From assembly GCA_018398815.1 (NCBI GenBank), contig CM031611.1, forward strand, positions 88,453,156 to 88,517,155: DNA of 64,000 nucleotides, read 5' to 3'. This DNA comes from Conus ventricosus (Eukaryota > Mollusca > Gastropoda > Neogastropoda > Conidae). Of the stretch, positions 44,840 to 55,311 are shown piece after piece. Within the stretch, counting starts at the first letter, position 1; each line of letters starts with the position of its first letter. A model generated the notes under the pieces. The model worked only from the letters and a program-made list of their open reading frames with translations. It did not search any database and had not been told where the DNA came from. The position numbers and the translations under genes are program-made.

Positions 44840-47540
44840 ATGGCTTGCGACTCCAATTTGCGCCTGTTTTCGCTGAATGTACGAGGACTGCGGTCTCGTT
44901 TTAAAAGAAAAGCGTTGTTCAAATTAATTAAAGAGAGAAAATATGATATTATATGTTTACAGGAGACTTACAGCACAGAAGATGTACATGATCAATGGAA
45001 AAAAGAATGGGGTACAGGGGAATTTCTATGTAACACTTTCACAGCACATAGTTGTGGACAGGTAATCTTGTTCCGTAAAAACGTAGTTGACAGTTACGTA
45101 ATGCTACACAGCTCAAGAAGAATTTTGGCCGTTGAAGTGGAAATATCACAGAGAAAGACCGTAGTTTTAAATATTTATGCTCCTAATACTGCTCAAGAGA
45201 AAACGTTATTTTTGAAGAATTAGAAAACGTAATGTCAAATATAATTTCAGATAATATATTAGTATGTGGTGATTTTAATTATGTGTTAGATAATGATTTA
45301 GATATTGTTTCCGGGAAAAACATACAGATAACGCAGTACAGAGATTCTGTGACTGAGTAGCAAACCATAACTTGTTTGATGGTTGGCGGTTATTCCATCC
45401 GAAGGAAAAAGAATTTACCTGGAGCAAAAAGTCACCATTTATTGCAAGGAGACTCGATTATATCTTTATGAGTTCCGAACTTTTCGACAAAACGTTGGAA
45501 TGTAACATTCACTCTATGCCTTCCACTGACCACAGAGCATGCTCTATTACCGTGAAATTTTCCAGTATAGAAAGAGGCCCTGGATTGTGGAAGTTTAATA
45601 ATTCATTATTAAACGATCTAGAGTTTGTAAATGAAATGAATGCTTTAATAGATGATCACATTTCATTCGTAAATGAACATTCTGACTATCAAATGGAATG
45701 GAAGTTCTGAAAATAAAGATTAAAACTTTTTCTATGAACTATAGTAAACACAAAAGTATGGAAAGAAAAATACGTTGATAGATTTATATAATAAAATAAA
45801 CGAGGTAGATGTTCAGCTTTCATCTGAGCCAGACTGTATTCTGGCTCAGAGTGAACGCACACACTTGGCACAGAAAATTGAAATACTGGAAAATTATAAG
45901 GCACGTGCTGCACAGGTCAGAGCAAGAGTAAAATGGGTAGAAGAAGGGGAGAAAATACAAAATATTTTCTCAGTCTTGAAAAATCAAGAGCTAATTCTAA
46001 AATAATGGAAGGTGTTTTAGATAAAAATAATGTATTAAGAACTAATCAGACCGAGATATTAAAAGTTCAAAAAGATTTCTTTGCTGATCTGTACACAAAG
46101 AAACTGTCATATGCTAACATGTCTGAGCAAGTAGATAACTTTTTGGCAGACGCAAGTGTTCCTCATATTTCTGAGATTCAGAAAATTAGTTGTGAAGGTA
46201 CGGTGACAGAAGACGAACTCCTTGATGCACTAAAAAATTTAAATAATGGAACATCACCAGGTTGTGACGGTATTACGGTCGAGTTTTTTAAAGTCTTCTG
46301 GCAACACATAAAAACATTGCTCACTCTGACTTTTAACGCCGCGTTTGAAAAGGATCACTTTCACCTACACAAAGAAAAGCAGTTATTACTTTATTACATA
46401 AAGGCAAGGATCTACCGAGGAATGAGTTAAAAAACTGGAGACCTATATCTCTGACAAATACTGATTATAAACTCTTGGCCAAATGCTTAGCTAACCGTTT
46501 GGGGCAGGTAATACAAGATGTCGTTGACGAAGATCAAGTGGGGTATATTAAAGGGCGGCGCGTAGGGACATTAGTTAGGCAAATTGATGATGTAATTGAG
46601 CAACTGAATGCAAATAATAAACCTGGTGTGCTACTCAGTATTGACTACACTCAAGCATTTGATCGTATTTCAAAAGACTTCATGATAACCGCATTTAAAA
46701 AATGTGGTTTCGGGATGGATTTTATTAAATGGGTTGAAGTAATAATGAAAAATACTACGAGTTGTGTGAATTACTGTGGCTGGATATCCGACTATTTTCC
46801 GGTAGAAACAGGAATTCGTCAAGGTTGTCCATTTTCCACCGTTGGCCTTTGTAACTGCTATAGAAATTTTAGCAATAAAAATAAGAAACTGTCGTAATAT
46901 TAAAGGGCTTGATTTATGGAGATCTGGTAACAATTTTTTGGCTACTTTAATTAAACTTGCACTTTATGCGGATGATATAACTTTATTTCTGAAGGATGAG
47001 CATGACATGCTGCATGCACTCAACATATTATTTGACTTTTCATTGTTTTCAGGATTGGAGATAAATCGTCACAAGACAGTGGCAATGTGGTTAGGAAGTA
47101 AAAAACATTGTGAAGATGCATGGTATGGAATTTCTTGGAAAAACAGATTAAAAATTCTTGGAGTTTATTTTGTCAGTGATAGATGTGCTTCTTTGGTAAT
47201 GGAAAACTGGCTGCAAAGAATCGATAAAGTACATATTATAAAGACATTTTTGATATCTCAATTAGTCTACGTCATGCAGGCGTTGGTAATTCCAGACAAT
47301 GTGCTTATAGAAATCAATAGAATACTTTTCAGGTTTCTATGGCGTAAGCAAAACTGTAATAAAAGAGCGTATGAAAAAGTTAAGAGAAATATTATGTGTA
47401 AAGAATTTGAACAGGGAGGTTTGAAAATGATAGATGTCAGACAAATGCAGTCAGCGTTTCTTCTGCAATGGGTAATACGTTTGTGGAGAGCCGGAGAAAA
47501 TGAGAAGTGGTCCTTTATTCCGAAAAAGATTTTTACTCCG
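44840..47540 (+). pseudogene. LINE ORF2: endonuclease and reverse transcriptase
   Basis: Start MACDSNLRLFSLNVRG at 44840: apurinic-type endonuclease with ICLQETYS and, later, STDHRACSITV. Reverse transcriptase: GTSPGCDGITVEFFKVFW; WRPISLTNTDYKLLAKCLAN; LLSIDYTQAFDRI; GIRQGCPFS; LYADDITLF, with the catalytic YADD at about 46965. The domain order fits L1/Tx1-type LINEs. Frame changes near 45224, 45360, 45712, 45990, 46340, 46432 and 46840. The last frame runs on into the Polinton gene. Confidence 0.85.
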
Positions 47541-47555
47541 TGTGACGAACTATTA
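47541..47555. repeat. Right 15-bp target duplication of LINE
   Basis: TGTGACGAACTATTA, exact copy of 41738-41752. Confidence 0.9.
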
Positions 47556-47948
47556 AAGTGTGAGGAGCAAGCAGACTACTCCGTAGGCTACTCAGCAGAC
47601 CACTGCCATAAAGAAAGATTATACTCTCTGGCTGCGTGTGGAAAAACTAAACAGTATTTAGGCACTGAACTAAGTATTGAACAAATTCAGCAACTGTCTA
47701 CATCAGACGTTGAGAAGTACTACGCTAGGTATGAAGCACAGCTAGGGTCAAAAATGGTTAGATCGGTGGGGCAGACAATGATTAGTCTATATGCTAAGTT
47801 AGCAAGTAAGATGGCGCCAGTTGATTCAGAAGAAGATTTAAAATATGACTTATCACAAGATCTAGTTTTAAACAAGTCCCTAGAAACTCTTGCATGTGAC
47901 ATGTATTACAGATTTGGAACATTTTTATGCCCATTCATCATGGATTAA
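47541..47948 (+). pseudogene. Polinton YEAQLGSK protein, C copy, split at codon 7
   Basis: The original start (ATG, 41732, MDCDELL) is on the far side of the LINE; the duplicated target restores CDELL here. Then KERLYSLAACGKTKQYLG, SIEQIQQLSTSDVEKYYARY, YEAQLGSKMVRSVGQTMISL and LETLACDMYYRFGTFLCPF. Matches 54161-54594. Ser/Gln-rich N-terminus, helical C-terminus; role unknown. Fused in frame to LINE sequence upstream. Confidence 0.7.
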
Positions 47949-48438
47949 TTACTTTTAATCATATTAATTTTGATCATATTAAATTTAATCGCAATAAAAA
48001 AAAGAGCGATCAGGAGAAGAAGATTGTGACTCCACAGGACAGTCCGCAGGAGCAGAATGTACCACAAGTGAATGTACCACAAGTGAGTAGTGTTACTAAG
48101 TCTAAAAGTCCTGGACGTGTTGAGGCTGGGCGTAAACTAGCTGAATGGAACAGACTGCAAAAAGCAAACCAATCAGCAAAACAAAAATTGTTAGATAGTA
48201 ATACAACATCGCCGCCGCCACTAACAACACAATTAACAACAACACAATCACAATCAAACGATAAGATGTATCATTATGTATTGGGAGCTGCTGTTGTTGC
48301 TGGGGGTGGTTTTTAGCATACAAATACCCAACACCATACCTAGCAACAAAGTCACAAGCTCGCACAGTAAAAGAAGAAGAACCAGCTTCTGCAAAAAAAG
48401 TACAACCTCCCGCTGTAGACCCATTTTCTATGGAATAG
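47927..48438 (+). pseudogene. Tail-anchored Polinton protein, C copy
   Basis: Overlaps the end of the previous gene by 22 bp. Conserved KSPGRVEAGRKLAEWNR (48110-48160), a Thr/Gln linker, then the membrane segment YHYVLGAAVVAGGGF. A frame change occurs in a T-run (48311-48316, TTTTTAG); beyond it LAYKYPTPYLATKSQ and KKVQPPAVDPFSME continue to 48438. Start uncertain. Likely membrane-anchored; function unknown. Confidence 0.65.
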
Positions 48439-48469
48439 TTTTTAATGAACTAGATAAAGAACTAGATAA

Positions 48470-48665
48470 GAACTAGATAAGTACAAGTTAATTTAGTTAT
48501 AGAAAGTACTTTTTAAGTTTAAGTACAAGTAAATTATAAGTTAAGTTCAAAAAATAAGTTCTAGTTTAAGTTCTTGTTAGGTTCTTAAGTAAGTTCTTGT
48601 TAGGTTCTTAAGTTAAGTACTAGTTAGGTTCTTAAGTTAAGTACAAGCCAAGTCAGTCAAGTTAA
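48470..48665. repeat. AAGT-phased array of Polinton C
   Basis: Units such as AAGTTCTTGTTAGGTTCTT and AAGTTAAGTACTAGTTAGG directly after the tail-anchored gene. The Cys-motif gene found here in A and B is absent. Confidence 0.8.
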
Positions 48666-48751
48666 TCTTTTAAAGGTCTCCAATGCCCTACAGCATATGA
48701 AACCTTAGAATTGACGTAAGTTCTCTGTTATTGTTAGAGACTAGTGATTTC

Positions 48752-50578
48752 TTAATTAACTGCAGTTGTGTTTACTTGATGAAGAGTAGAGCGCAGATTA
48801 ACATTTGTGTGATGAAATACTTTGTTTTCAAAGAGAGCTTGCTTGTAGTTGTCGTGAGTTATATTTTTTTTACAACTTCTTTACTTATGCCCTTAGCCTT
48901 CTTCATTACAGAAGTCTGGCTGGCAACGCTATACATCTTTGACCACAAACCAACATATTCCTGTATAACTGTTCCATTAAGTTCATCCTTCATCTTTCCA
49001 ATCACTTTCGTGTTCACAGTTGAATGTAAAGGACTGTCTTTGGGATAGTCGCATGTGTCGTACCACCCATCATTCCTTTAGCAACCTCAGTTTCTAAATC
49101 CTTATAGAAGTCTTCAGTGGGAACATCCAGAATAAAACTATCAGTGTCTGTGTAAAGGACTCTTGCTTCTGGGTACAGTGGTTTAAAGTAGTCATACAGA
49201 AATTCTAGCATCAATAACTTTGACAACTCTATACGGTAAAGCCGATAAACACGGCTTGTCCAACTTAACATCCTTTTTTTTCATCATAATGCCAACCAGG
49301 CTGTTGTTAAATCTCTAAAGTCTTGATAGTTAGGTTTAGAGACTAGTTTGATTGCTTGTTTTTCTTTTGTAACTAATCTTACATCTTTGCGCTTGTGTGG
49401 ATTCTCCATAGTTTTGCCAAAACAGCTGTTATTCATCAGTTTAAAGAAGTTTTTTTCTGACGCATCAGTGGCTTGGGTTCTAAGATCAGTATTCTTCTTG
49501 ATGTATGGTCTCATAAAAGGCTCTTGATCACAGGTAATTATTCTGTGAACAGCTGTCAGATTTAGTCCATGCTTCAGATAAAACTGTAGGAGTCTATAAT
49601 GGCACACATATTTAGTTTTATGCCTAAGATTAGGCACAGTTTAGGACGTTCGATGGGACTCATCTTTAATCTTTCTGCGGCTAGGGGGTAATCGTTGTGG
49701 AGATCGTGTAGTTCATAAGGATATTCTAAGTCTACTTCCAAGATTAGTCCTGTTGGATTATCAGACGTAAGCTGTAATAATATACCTAACACAGTATTGA
49801 CATCATGAGGCCCTTTTATCATTGTAAAGTTTCTCAGTGGAAGCGGCTGACTCAGCCCATCCATACAGATTGTTGGCGTCAAAGTACATTAGATAGTTAG
49901 ACGGTTTAGTGGGATCATAGTCGTCTAAATACTTGTTGTGGCTTTGCAGTAAGGATGTGAGGCCATGCTAATACCTCCCCTCAGCCCATCTTCAATCATC
50001 TGAAGTGTGGGTAGATCAGAAATTAAGTCAATCTGGATGTTTGTAGACTTTAAGAATGCATCCCAAGAAAGGCCTGGGGCAGAGATGTAATGTGATGAGT
50101 CTAAGCTGTAATGTTTCAAGCAAGTAGATCTGTAATTTTCAAACACGTCTGCCAATAAACACACGTCAGCCATTAGATACTGATCATGATAATCGCCCAT
50201 TGTTTGGCAGTGTAATTCTGTCCAGGCCTTTTGAGCGTATTCATATTCAGAGTCAGTTATGTCTTTGCCTCTAAGACTAGAAAAGAAAGCGCCTTTAGGA
50301 GGAAGCGAGTCTTCATCAAACCTATCCCACGAGTTCATGTATTCATAAGGATAGACGCCTTTACGCACTAAAGATGGGTCAAAATATTGTTTAGTTATTG
50401 GAAAGTCTTGTAGCGATCCTGCTAACTTATCCAAACTAGCCATCAGATGTTGGGCAGAGTCATAAAAGGAATAAACAGTCAAGAGTAAAAGTCATGTACT
50501 TTTCTGAAGACTGTGCAATGCAGGTAACCCTCTTATATTCAGATGTCACTGCTTGCATGATAAAATGAGTGTCATGTG
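48752..50578 (-). pseudogene. Protein-primed DNA polymerase B, N-terminally truncated
   Basis: Minus strand: exonuclease-side MGDYHDQYLMADVCLLADVF, APGLSWDAFLK (49925-50482); motif A YFDANNLYG (about 49870-49890); motif B FFKLMNNSCFGKTMENPHK (about 49405-49460); motif C LYTDTDSFILDVP (49138-49155); end LHQVNTTAVN at 48752. The N-terminal third is missing: similarity to A stops near 50578. It lies outside the AAGT array, not between integrase and the coil gene as in A and B. It may be a transposed part of C or a remnant of another element. Confidence 0.8.
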
Positions 50579-50957
50579 ACGTAGCCTCACATCAAGGCAT
50601 GTGACGCTCCATCACATGTAGTTAGTGATATGAATCATTTCCCCCATGCCACTACTAAAAAGGAAGAATATTCATGTGGCTTGACTAGTGTAGCGGGCGT
50701 CCCCAAATAATTGTGAGAATGACTCATGAAATAAACAACGGTGGTCATTGGGTGAAAGTGACCACTGAGAGATAGTTTAATAAGGGCTGGTAAGGTGCAG
50801 GTCATGTGTTTTGAACACTGAGTATCAACTCACTAGGAGAGGGAGGAAAGAATCAGTTTTAGCCCAGCAGATGGCCTAGAGACTCGAACCTGTCAGGACG
50901 CTGGTCCTCACTGCTGACCAGTCATTACCAGCCCTTCACCTTTTACCCTTCACCCTA
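50579..50957. other. Unassigned spacer before Polinton B
   Basis: No coding sequence. On the minus strand 50865-50910 has a B-box-like GGTTCGAGTCT, perhaps a degraded tRNA-type SINE. Confidence 0.4.
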
Positions 50958-51225
50958 GAGAACAGGGAAATGTCTGTTCTAACTCACTTTCGCGATCAAC
51001 CAGTTTTTGGGCGAAAGTGGCCTAAAAGCTGCCTTTCCTGTTCTCTGACAAGTAAGACTTCAATAACCAAAAAATAACGATTATCTACAAACAGACATAC
51101 TGTGTAGGGTTATCCGTTTTCAATACTAATTTACAAAACTTTTCAGATTTTGAACAAGTAAGACTTTAATAACCAAAAAATAACGATTATCTACAAACAA
51201 ACATACTAAACAAACATAAAGTAAA
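50958..51225 (+). repeat. Mosaic left terminus of Polinton B
   Basis: 50958-51095 matches the family terminal repeat. 51103-51155, on the minus strand, codes KLVLKTDNPTQYVCL and a stop: the ATPase C-terminus that belongs at the right end. 51156-51225 then repeats the inner terminal repeat (GTAAGACTTTAATAACCAAA) before left-specific sequence. Confidence 0.8.
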
Positions 51226-51578
51226 AAATCCTGCTTAAATCTAGAAATTATGTATGGCTTGACCGAGACACTGTGCACTGTGCACGCAGGCCTACAGGGT
51301 TCGTGGATTGTGGCAGGGCGTATCAGGTTACAGTGGTTCGTGTGGCTCCTGTGGTGCTTGTAATTAGCCACGGGGCGGGCTTGCCAGTTCTAGTCATGTT
51401 TACTGCGCATAAGCCTCTTATCGAATCAAGTGCCGAGCTTAAATCACGTGACATTTTGTGTTGTGGCCACCATACACAGCCGCCGCCATTTTACATTTGA
51501 CAGGCGTGCTGTGCGGTTGTATGCTGGTGTGGCGAGCATTCTTTAGAATCAGAGAGAGAACTTGTGTGTGTTAAAAAC

Positions 51579-52299
51579 ATGGCGAGTCAGGAAGTGATGT
51601 TTCAATGCTTTCTGTCAGTGCTGGAAGTGACACTAATATTACTCAAGAATGGCTGAAGTGTTGTTATCTTCGCAAGGAAAACTTTCTGATCAACAGACCG
51701 ATCTTGTGGAAAAATACATTGTTTATCATGAGGCCATGGCAAAGTTTTTGACAAAGAAATTGAGTGGCGAGCCTTGTTCTCCTCCCTCAAAGCCAAAAGG
51801 AAGCATTTCGTTTTTGTTTCCTCAACAAAAAACGGAACTCTCAGTTGAAGATCTTGACAAATATTTGAAAACACAGCTTTGTGAGCTGCCTTCCGATCCA
51901 TTTGATGAAACCAAAACCTTTTGAAACTGTTCAAGAAATGACCCCCATCTTACACCGGGCTTGTTACTCAGTGAAAGATAGTGAAAAGAAATCTCTTTCT
52001 CAGGCTCTTTTTTAGGGCATTGGCTTCAGAAAGCAAAGACAATTTTGAAACAGTCAAAAACAAAAAACTGGGAGTCCTATCTGAAAGAAGATTTGCTGGT
52101 TGAGCCAACTCGTGTAAGAAGACTAATTGAAGTGTCATTTTGTTTCTATTCTTATTCAAAATTTCACAAACTTGCGATTTCTTTCAACGAGTTATACAGC
52201 AAACGAAAACTCATTCTGAAATACATACAATCCAACCCCAACTTTAAAGCATTCTGGCATGATACACATGACGTGTTAGAACCTGCATGGCAGGAGTAA
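51579..52299 (+). pseudogene. Accessory protein (MASQ gene), Polinton B copy
   Basis: ATG at 51579 in the same AAAACATGGCG context. A lost G early and an extra T near 51920 break the frame. MAEVLLSSQGKLSDQQTDLV is open from 51649. The TTTTTTAG site and the KNWESYLKEDLL to LEPAWQE end are kept. Synonymous and conservative changes relative to copy 1 suggest that it was a working gene. Confidence 0.6.
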
Positions 52300-53064
52300 T
52301 TGAGCCACTTCCACAGCGGTAGTTTTACTAGCGCCCAACAAAACTAGGCCAATCGCAGACTTTGCCGATTGACCTACAAAGCCCACCTCTACCCCGCCTA
52401 CTGGAGCGTCGGGTTTGTTTAGAGGCAGGGTTGTGTGGCGTTTTAGCAACAGTGCGCGCGGCTGTAAGACCACTGCAGGCCTACCACGACGTGACTCTAA
52501 ATATAGTACTGCAGGCCTACTATTGACGTGACTCTAAATATAGTACCGCTCATGCATGTACGGTCGGTTTTTTAGAGTTGACTGCCTTGAATTTCCACCA
52601 AGCACTCCATGACTTTGTATATATTGCTGTGATTACTGGCTTCACTGCTTCGCTTCAACGTCCTGCTTCAACTTTTTTGGCTGCTTTTTCAAGCGGCCAC
52701 AGAGTGTACTTTATTCAACTGTCTTGTTTATTAAATCAAGCTTTTGATAAATGCACTTGGTGGCCGCTTTGAATAATCTTCAGTTGACAGAGAGACCGAC
52801 AGCCGTCTTGAATTTACGGCGCTCAAGCGCCAGCCATAAAACCCTTTCCATTCTCCATGCAAGCACCTCCCTATCTTGTGTGTGTGTGTGTGTGTGTGTG
52901 CGTGCGATCGTGCTTGTATATATGCTGTTATTGTTATTGTTGTTGTTGTTGTTGTTTGCTGTTTACTGATAATAAATATATTATATCTGAACATTCGTTT
53001 CTTAAAATAATCAAAGGCGCACGCACACCTCCCACCCCACCTCCACCCCGCGCATGCACACACA
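52300..53064. other. Polinton B spacer, (TG)n inside
   Basis: Imperfect hairpins at 52351-52378 and 52549-52565; a TG tract at 52879-52902; a TTG tract near 52931. The MAEQ gene of A is not here. No supported gene. Confidence 0.5.
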
Positions 53065-53345
53065 CTAAGTCACCCCAAGTCACTTCTAAGTTCTTACTCA
53101 AGTTGCCCTCAAGTCATCCTTAAGTCATCCACAAGTTCTTACTTAAGTCATCCTTAAGTCATCCTCAAGTCATCCTCAAGTTGTCCTCAAGTCATCCTCA
53201 AGTCATCCACAAGTTCTTACTCAAGTCATCCTCAAGTCATCCTCAAGTAGTCCTCAAGTCATCCTCAAGTCATCCACAAGTTCTTACTCAAGTTCTTACT
53301 CAAGTTACCTCAAGATCATAACTAAGTCATCCTCTAAGTACAACC
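53065..53345. repeat. AAGT-phased array of Polinton B
   Basis: Units of 10-12 bp, mainly AAGTCATCCTC, with AAGTTCTTACTC interspersed; more regular than in A. Confidence 0.9.
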
Positions 53346-53387
53346 AAGTCTTATTCAAGTTATCTTATAATTATCAAAAAATACAAT

Positions 53388-53606
53388 CTATGTTTTAATC
53401 TTAAATAGTAGATGTCTAATATAGTACACACACGCCTCAAAAAACGCGTCATCATTGAGGATGTCTTGCTCAGCGTTCTCTGCATAGATCTTAATGAAGT
53501 TCTTACATCCTAAGCAACCGCATTGATTACAATTCTGGTCTATGGAAATGTCTTTTATAGACTCCATGTCTTTATTTATTGACTTTATCATTTTATAATA
53601 CGCCAT
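53388..53606 (-). CDS. Small Cys-motif protein, Polinton B
   Basis: 72 residues, intact: MAYYKMIKSINKDMESIKD, DQNCNQCGCLGCKNFIKIY, AENAEQDILNDDAFFEACVY. C-x2-C-x-C-x2-C could bind a metal. Nearly identical to 10741-10929. Only about 40 bp from the AAGT array. Confidence 0.7.
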   Translation of the reverse strand: MAYYKMIKSINKDMESIKDISIDQNCNQCGCLGCKNFIKIYAENAEQDILNDDAFFEACVYYIRHLLFKIKT

Positions 53607-53649
53607 GATCTATTTTTATTTAAAAAATTTTAAAATATTATTGCATTAT

Positions 53650-54126
53650 AAATGGATCAAAATGATCTTTTGTTGTTGGCGGTTTTGGCGTGCAGTTGTC
53701 TTTTCTGTATTTAGTGGTTCAGGTTGTTTTAACTTCTTTTGTTTTTGTTGCCATTGGTTATATATTTTATAACCGTAATAACAGCCCCCAGCAGCAGCAA
53801 GGGCGCCAAAAATGGCAACAGTTTTAAGTTCAATATACCATGAAGACTTTGGTGCTGTAGGCCTTGAATCACATGGAGTTTTTTATAGCTGGCATTGAAT
53901 CAACTTGTTCTGGCGTTGGCGGTGTTATGTTTTCATGATGAGTCATATTCTGTAACATTAATTTTTTTTGTCTGTTCCACTCTGCTAATTTTCTTCCTGC
54001 TTCAACACGCCCAGGATTTTTAATGGTCTCCACCAGATTCAGTGTTTTCTGCTGATTTTCTGGCTTGGTTACTTTCTCCACCTGATTCAGTGTTTTCTGA
54101 TTCTGCTGATTTTCTGGCTCGGTCAT
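53650..54126 (-). pseudogene. Tail-anchored Polinton protein, B copy
   Basis: MTEPENQQNQKTLNQVEKV start; a repeated KPENQQKTLNLVE block; KNPGRVEAGRKLAEWNRQKK; then the frame stops after PAIKNSM. In another frame a membrane segment TVAIFGALAAAGGCYYGYKI and a basic tail continue to about 53650. One frame change, at 53865-53880. Confidence 0.65.
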
Positions 54127-54160
54127 TTTGAAGGGAAATAAAATCTATATGATTAAAAAG

Positions 54161-54594
54161 TTATAATCCCATGATTAGCGGCGATAACAATGTTCCAAAT
54201 CTGTAATACAGATCACACCCTAGAGACTCTAATGACTTTGTTAAAACTGGATCTTGCGTTAAATCATACGTAAGATCTTGTTCAGAATCAATGGGAGCAA
54301 ATCTACTGACTAGTTTAGTGTACAAACTAAGAACCGTTTGCCCCACACTTTTCACCATTCTAGACCCCAGCTGCGCTTCATACCTGTTATGATACTTTAT
54401 AATGTCTTGTGGCGACATCTGTTGAATCTGTTCAATGCTGAATTCAGTTCCGAGGAACTGTTTTGTTTTTCCACATGCTGCAAAGAATACAGCCTCTCCT
54501 TTTTGGGCATAATAGCTTGGTCATCAACTTGGTCATTCATAAGTTCAGGAAGGTTTAGGCTGCCTTGTAGCTGTAGTAGATCATCACTGTTCAT
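54161..54594 (-). pseudogene. Polinton YEAQLGSK protein, B copy
   Basis: MNSDDLLQLQGSLNLPELMN start at 54594; KKERLYSL then one frame change near 54470; then MSPQDIIKYHNRYEAQLGSR, VKSVGQTVLSLYTKL and DLYYRFGTLLSPLIMGL. Divergent from the next gene with 36 bp between. Confidence 0.7.
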
Positions 54595-54630
54595 GTTTTT
54601 TATTAATTATAATTATTTTATTTTCTAAAA

Positions 54631-54861
54631 AATGAGCATCGAAAAAACTGTTGCCAACCTTGTATACCATTCTGCTGTTATTGGAGGTCTAAGTGTAGGA
54701 TACTCAATGCTTGGTAAAAGCCTGTTAAGAATTAAACCAGCAGATCTTGCAAACTAGACTTTGAGGATTCAGCAAAGCTAATTGCTATCATTGCAGCTTC
54801 GTTTGCTACGAAAGATTTTCTAGTTAAGCAAGGAATAATTCCAGACAATATAAATATGTAA
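54631..54861 (+). pseudogene. Short membrane protein (MSIEK gene), Polinton B
   Basis: MSIEKTVANLVYHSAVIGGL, SVGYSMLGKSLLRIKPADL, then a one-base change; FATKDFLVKQGIIPDNIN closes it. Two hydrophobic segments. Equivalent of 41221-41457. Confidence 0.65.
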
Positions 54862-54883
54862 GAAAAAAATACATTTATAAAAA

Positions 54884-55291
54884 ATGGCTTCACTCGCAAT
54901 GATGATAGGCGGCGCTGTGGTGAATGCGCTTGCTTTTAGCGGAAGTAATTTCGCATTTAGTAAACTGCGGGATGACGGCGAGAGAAAAAGACATAACAAA
55001 GCTATGGAGCAACTAGCAGCTGCGCAAGACGCCTATGAAAAGCAGAGACTTGAGCAGTTAGATTTTATTAATAACACACTGAAAAAACAGGGGCATGCAG
55101 CTTACACATTTAAAGATGTTGACCAAGCGATAAAAGAATATTATCTTGTAACAGGCAAAGCAATTGAAACATTGCCCTCGCCAAAATTCAGTGACTTTTA
55201 TCAACCATCAGAAAAACAAAAGATGCAAGAAATCGCGTTTATTGCCTTTGGTATGACCGTTGTGTATTTTGTTGCGCATAATATTGGCTGA
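54884..55291 (+). CDS. Coil plus membrane protein (ALAFSGSN gene), Polinton B
   Basis: Intact, 135 residues: MASLAMMIGGAVVNALAFSG, SNFAFSKLRDDGERKRHNK, a long charged helix, FSDFYQPSEKQK, and C-terminal membrane segment IAFIAFGMTVVYFVAH. Closely matches 40791-41195. It precedes the integrase on the same strand. Confidence 0.8.
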   Translation: MASLAMMIGGAVVNALAFSGSNFAFSKLRDDGERKRHNKAMEQLAAAQDAYEKQRLEQLDFINNTLKKQGHAAYTFKDVDQAIKEYYLVTGKAIETLPSPKFSDFYQPSEKQKMQEIAFIAFGMTVVYFVAHNIG

Positions 55292-55311
55292 GTAAAAAAT
55301 GAACAAAAATC

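Larger units (their letters stand above)
43588..47540. mobile_element. 5'-inverted L1/Tx1-like LINE
   Basis: The T-run at 43588-43611 is its poly(A) tail. The 3' third is on the minus strand (43627-44620); the 5' two thirds are on the plus strand (about 44640-47540). The plus part ends ...WSFIPKKIF and the minus part begins ...YVCFYANVNSAVLKGL, adjacent positions of one LINE protein. This head-to-head layout is the twin-priming inversion pattern. Confidence 0.8.
28318..48665. mobile_element. Polinton C, interrupted, inverted relative to A
   Basis: Genes from penton-like (28320) to the AAGT array (48665) form one element once two later insertions are discounted: a P-type transposon at 34059-38806 inside the MSRG gene and a LINE at 41753-47540 inside the YEAQLGSK gene. 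Both have matching target duplications, so the pieces were contiguous. Gene order differs from A and B. Clear termini were not found. About 9.8 kb of Polinton sequence remains, short for an intact element. Confidence 0.7.

Noticed and set aside
46842..47948. A genuine reverse transcriptase-structural protein fusion gene
   Set aside because: The join coincides with one half of an exact 15-bp target duplication whose partner lies beside the stranded start codon, so it is an insertion artefact.
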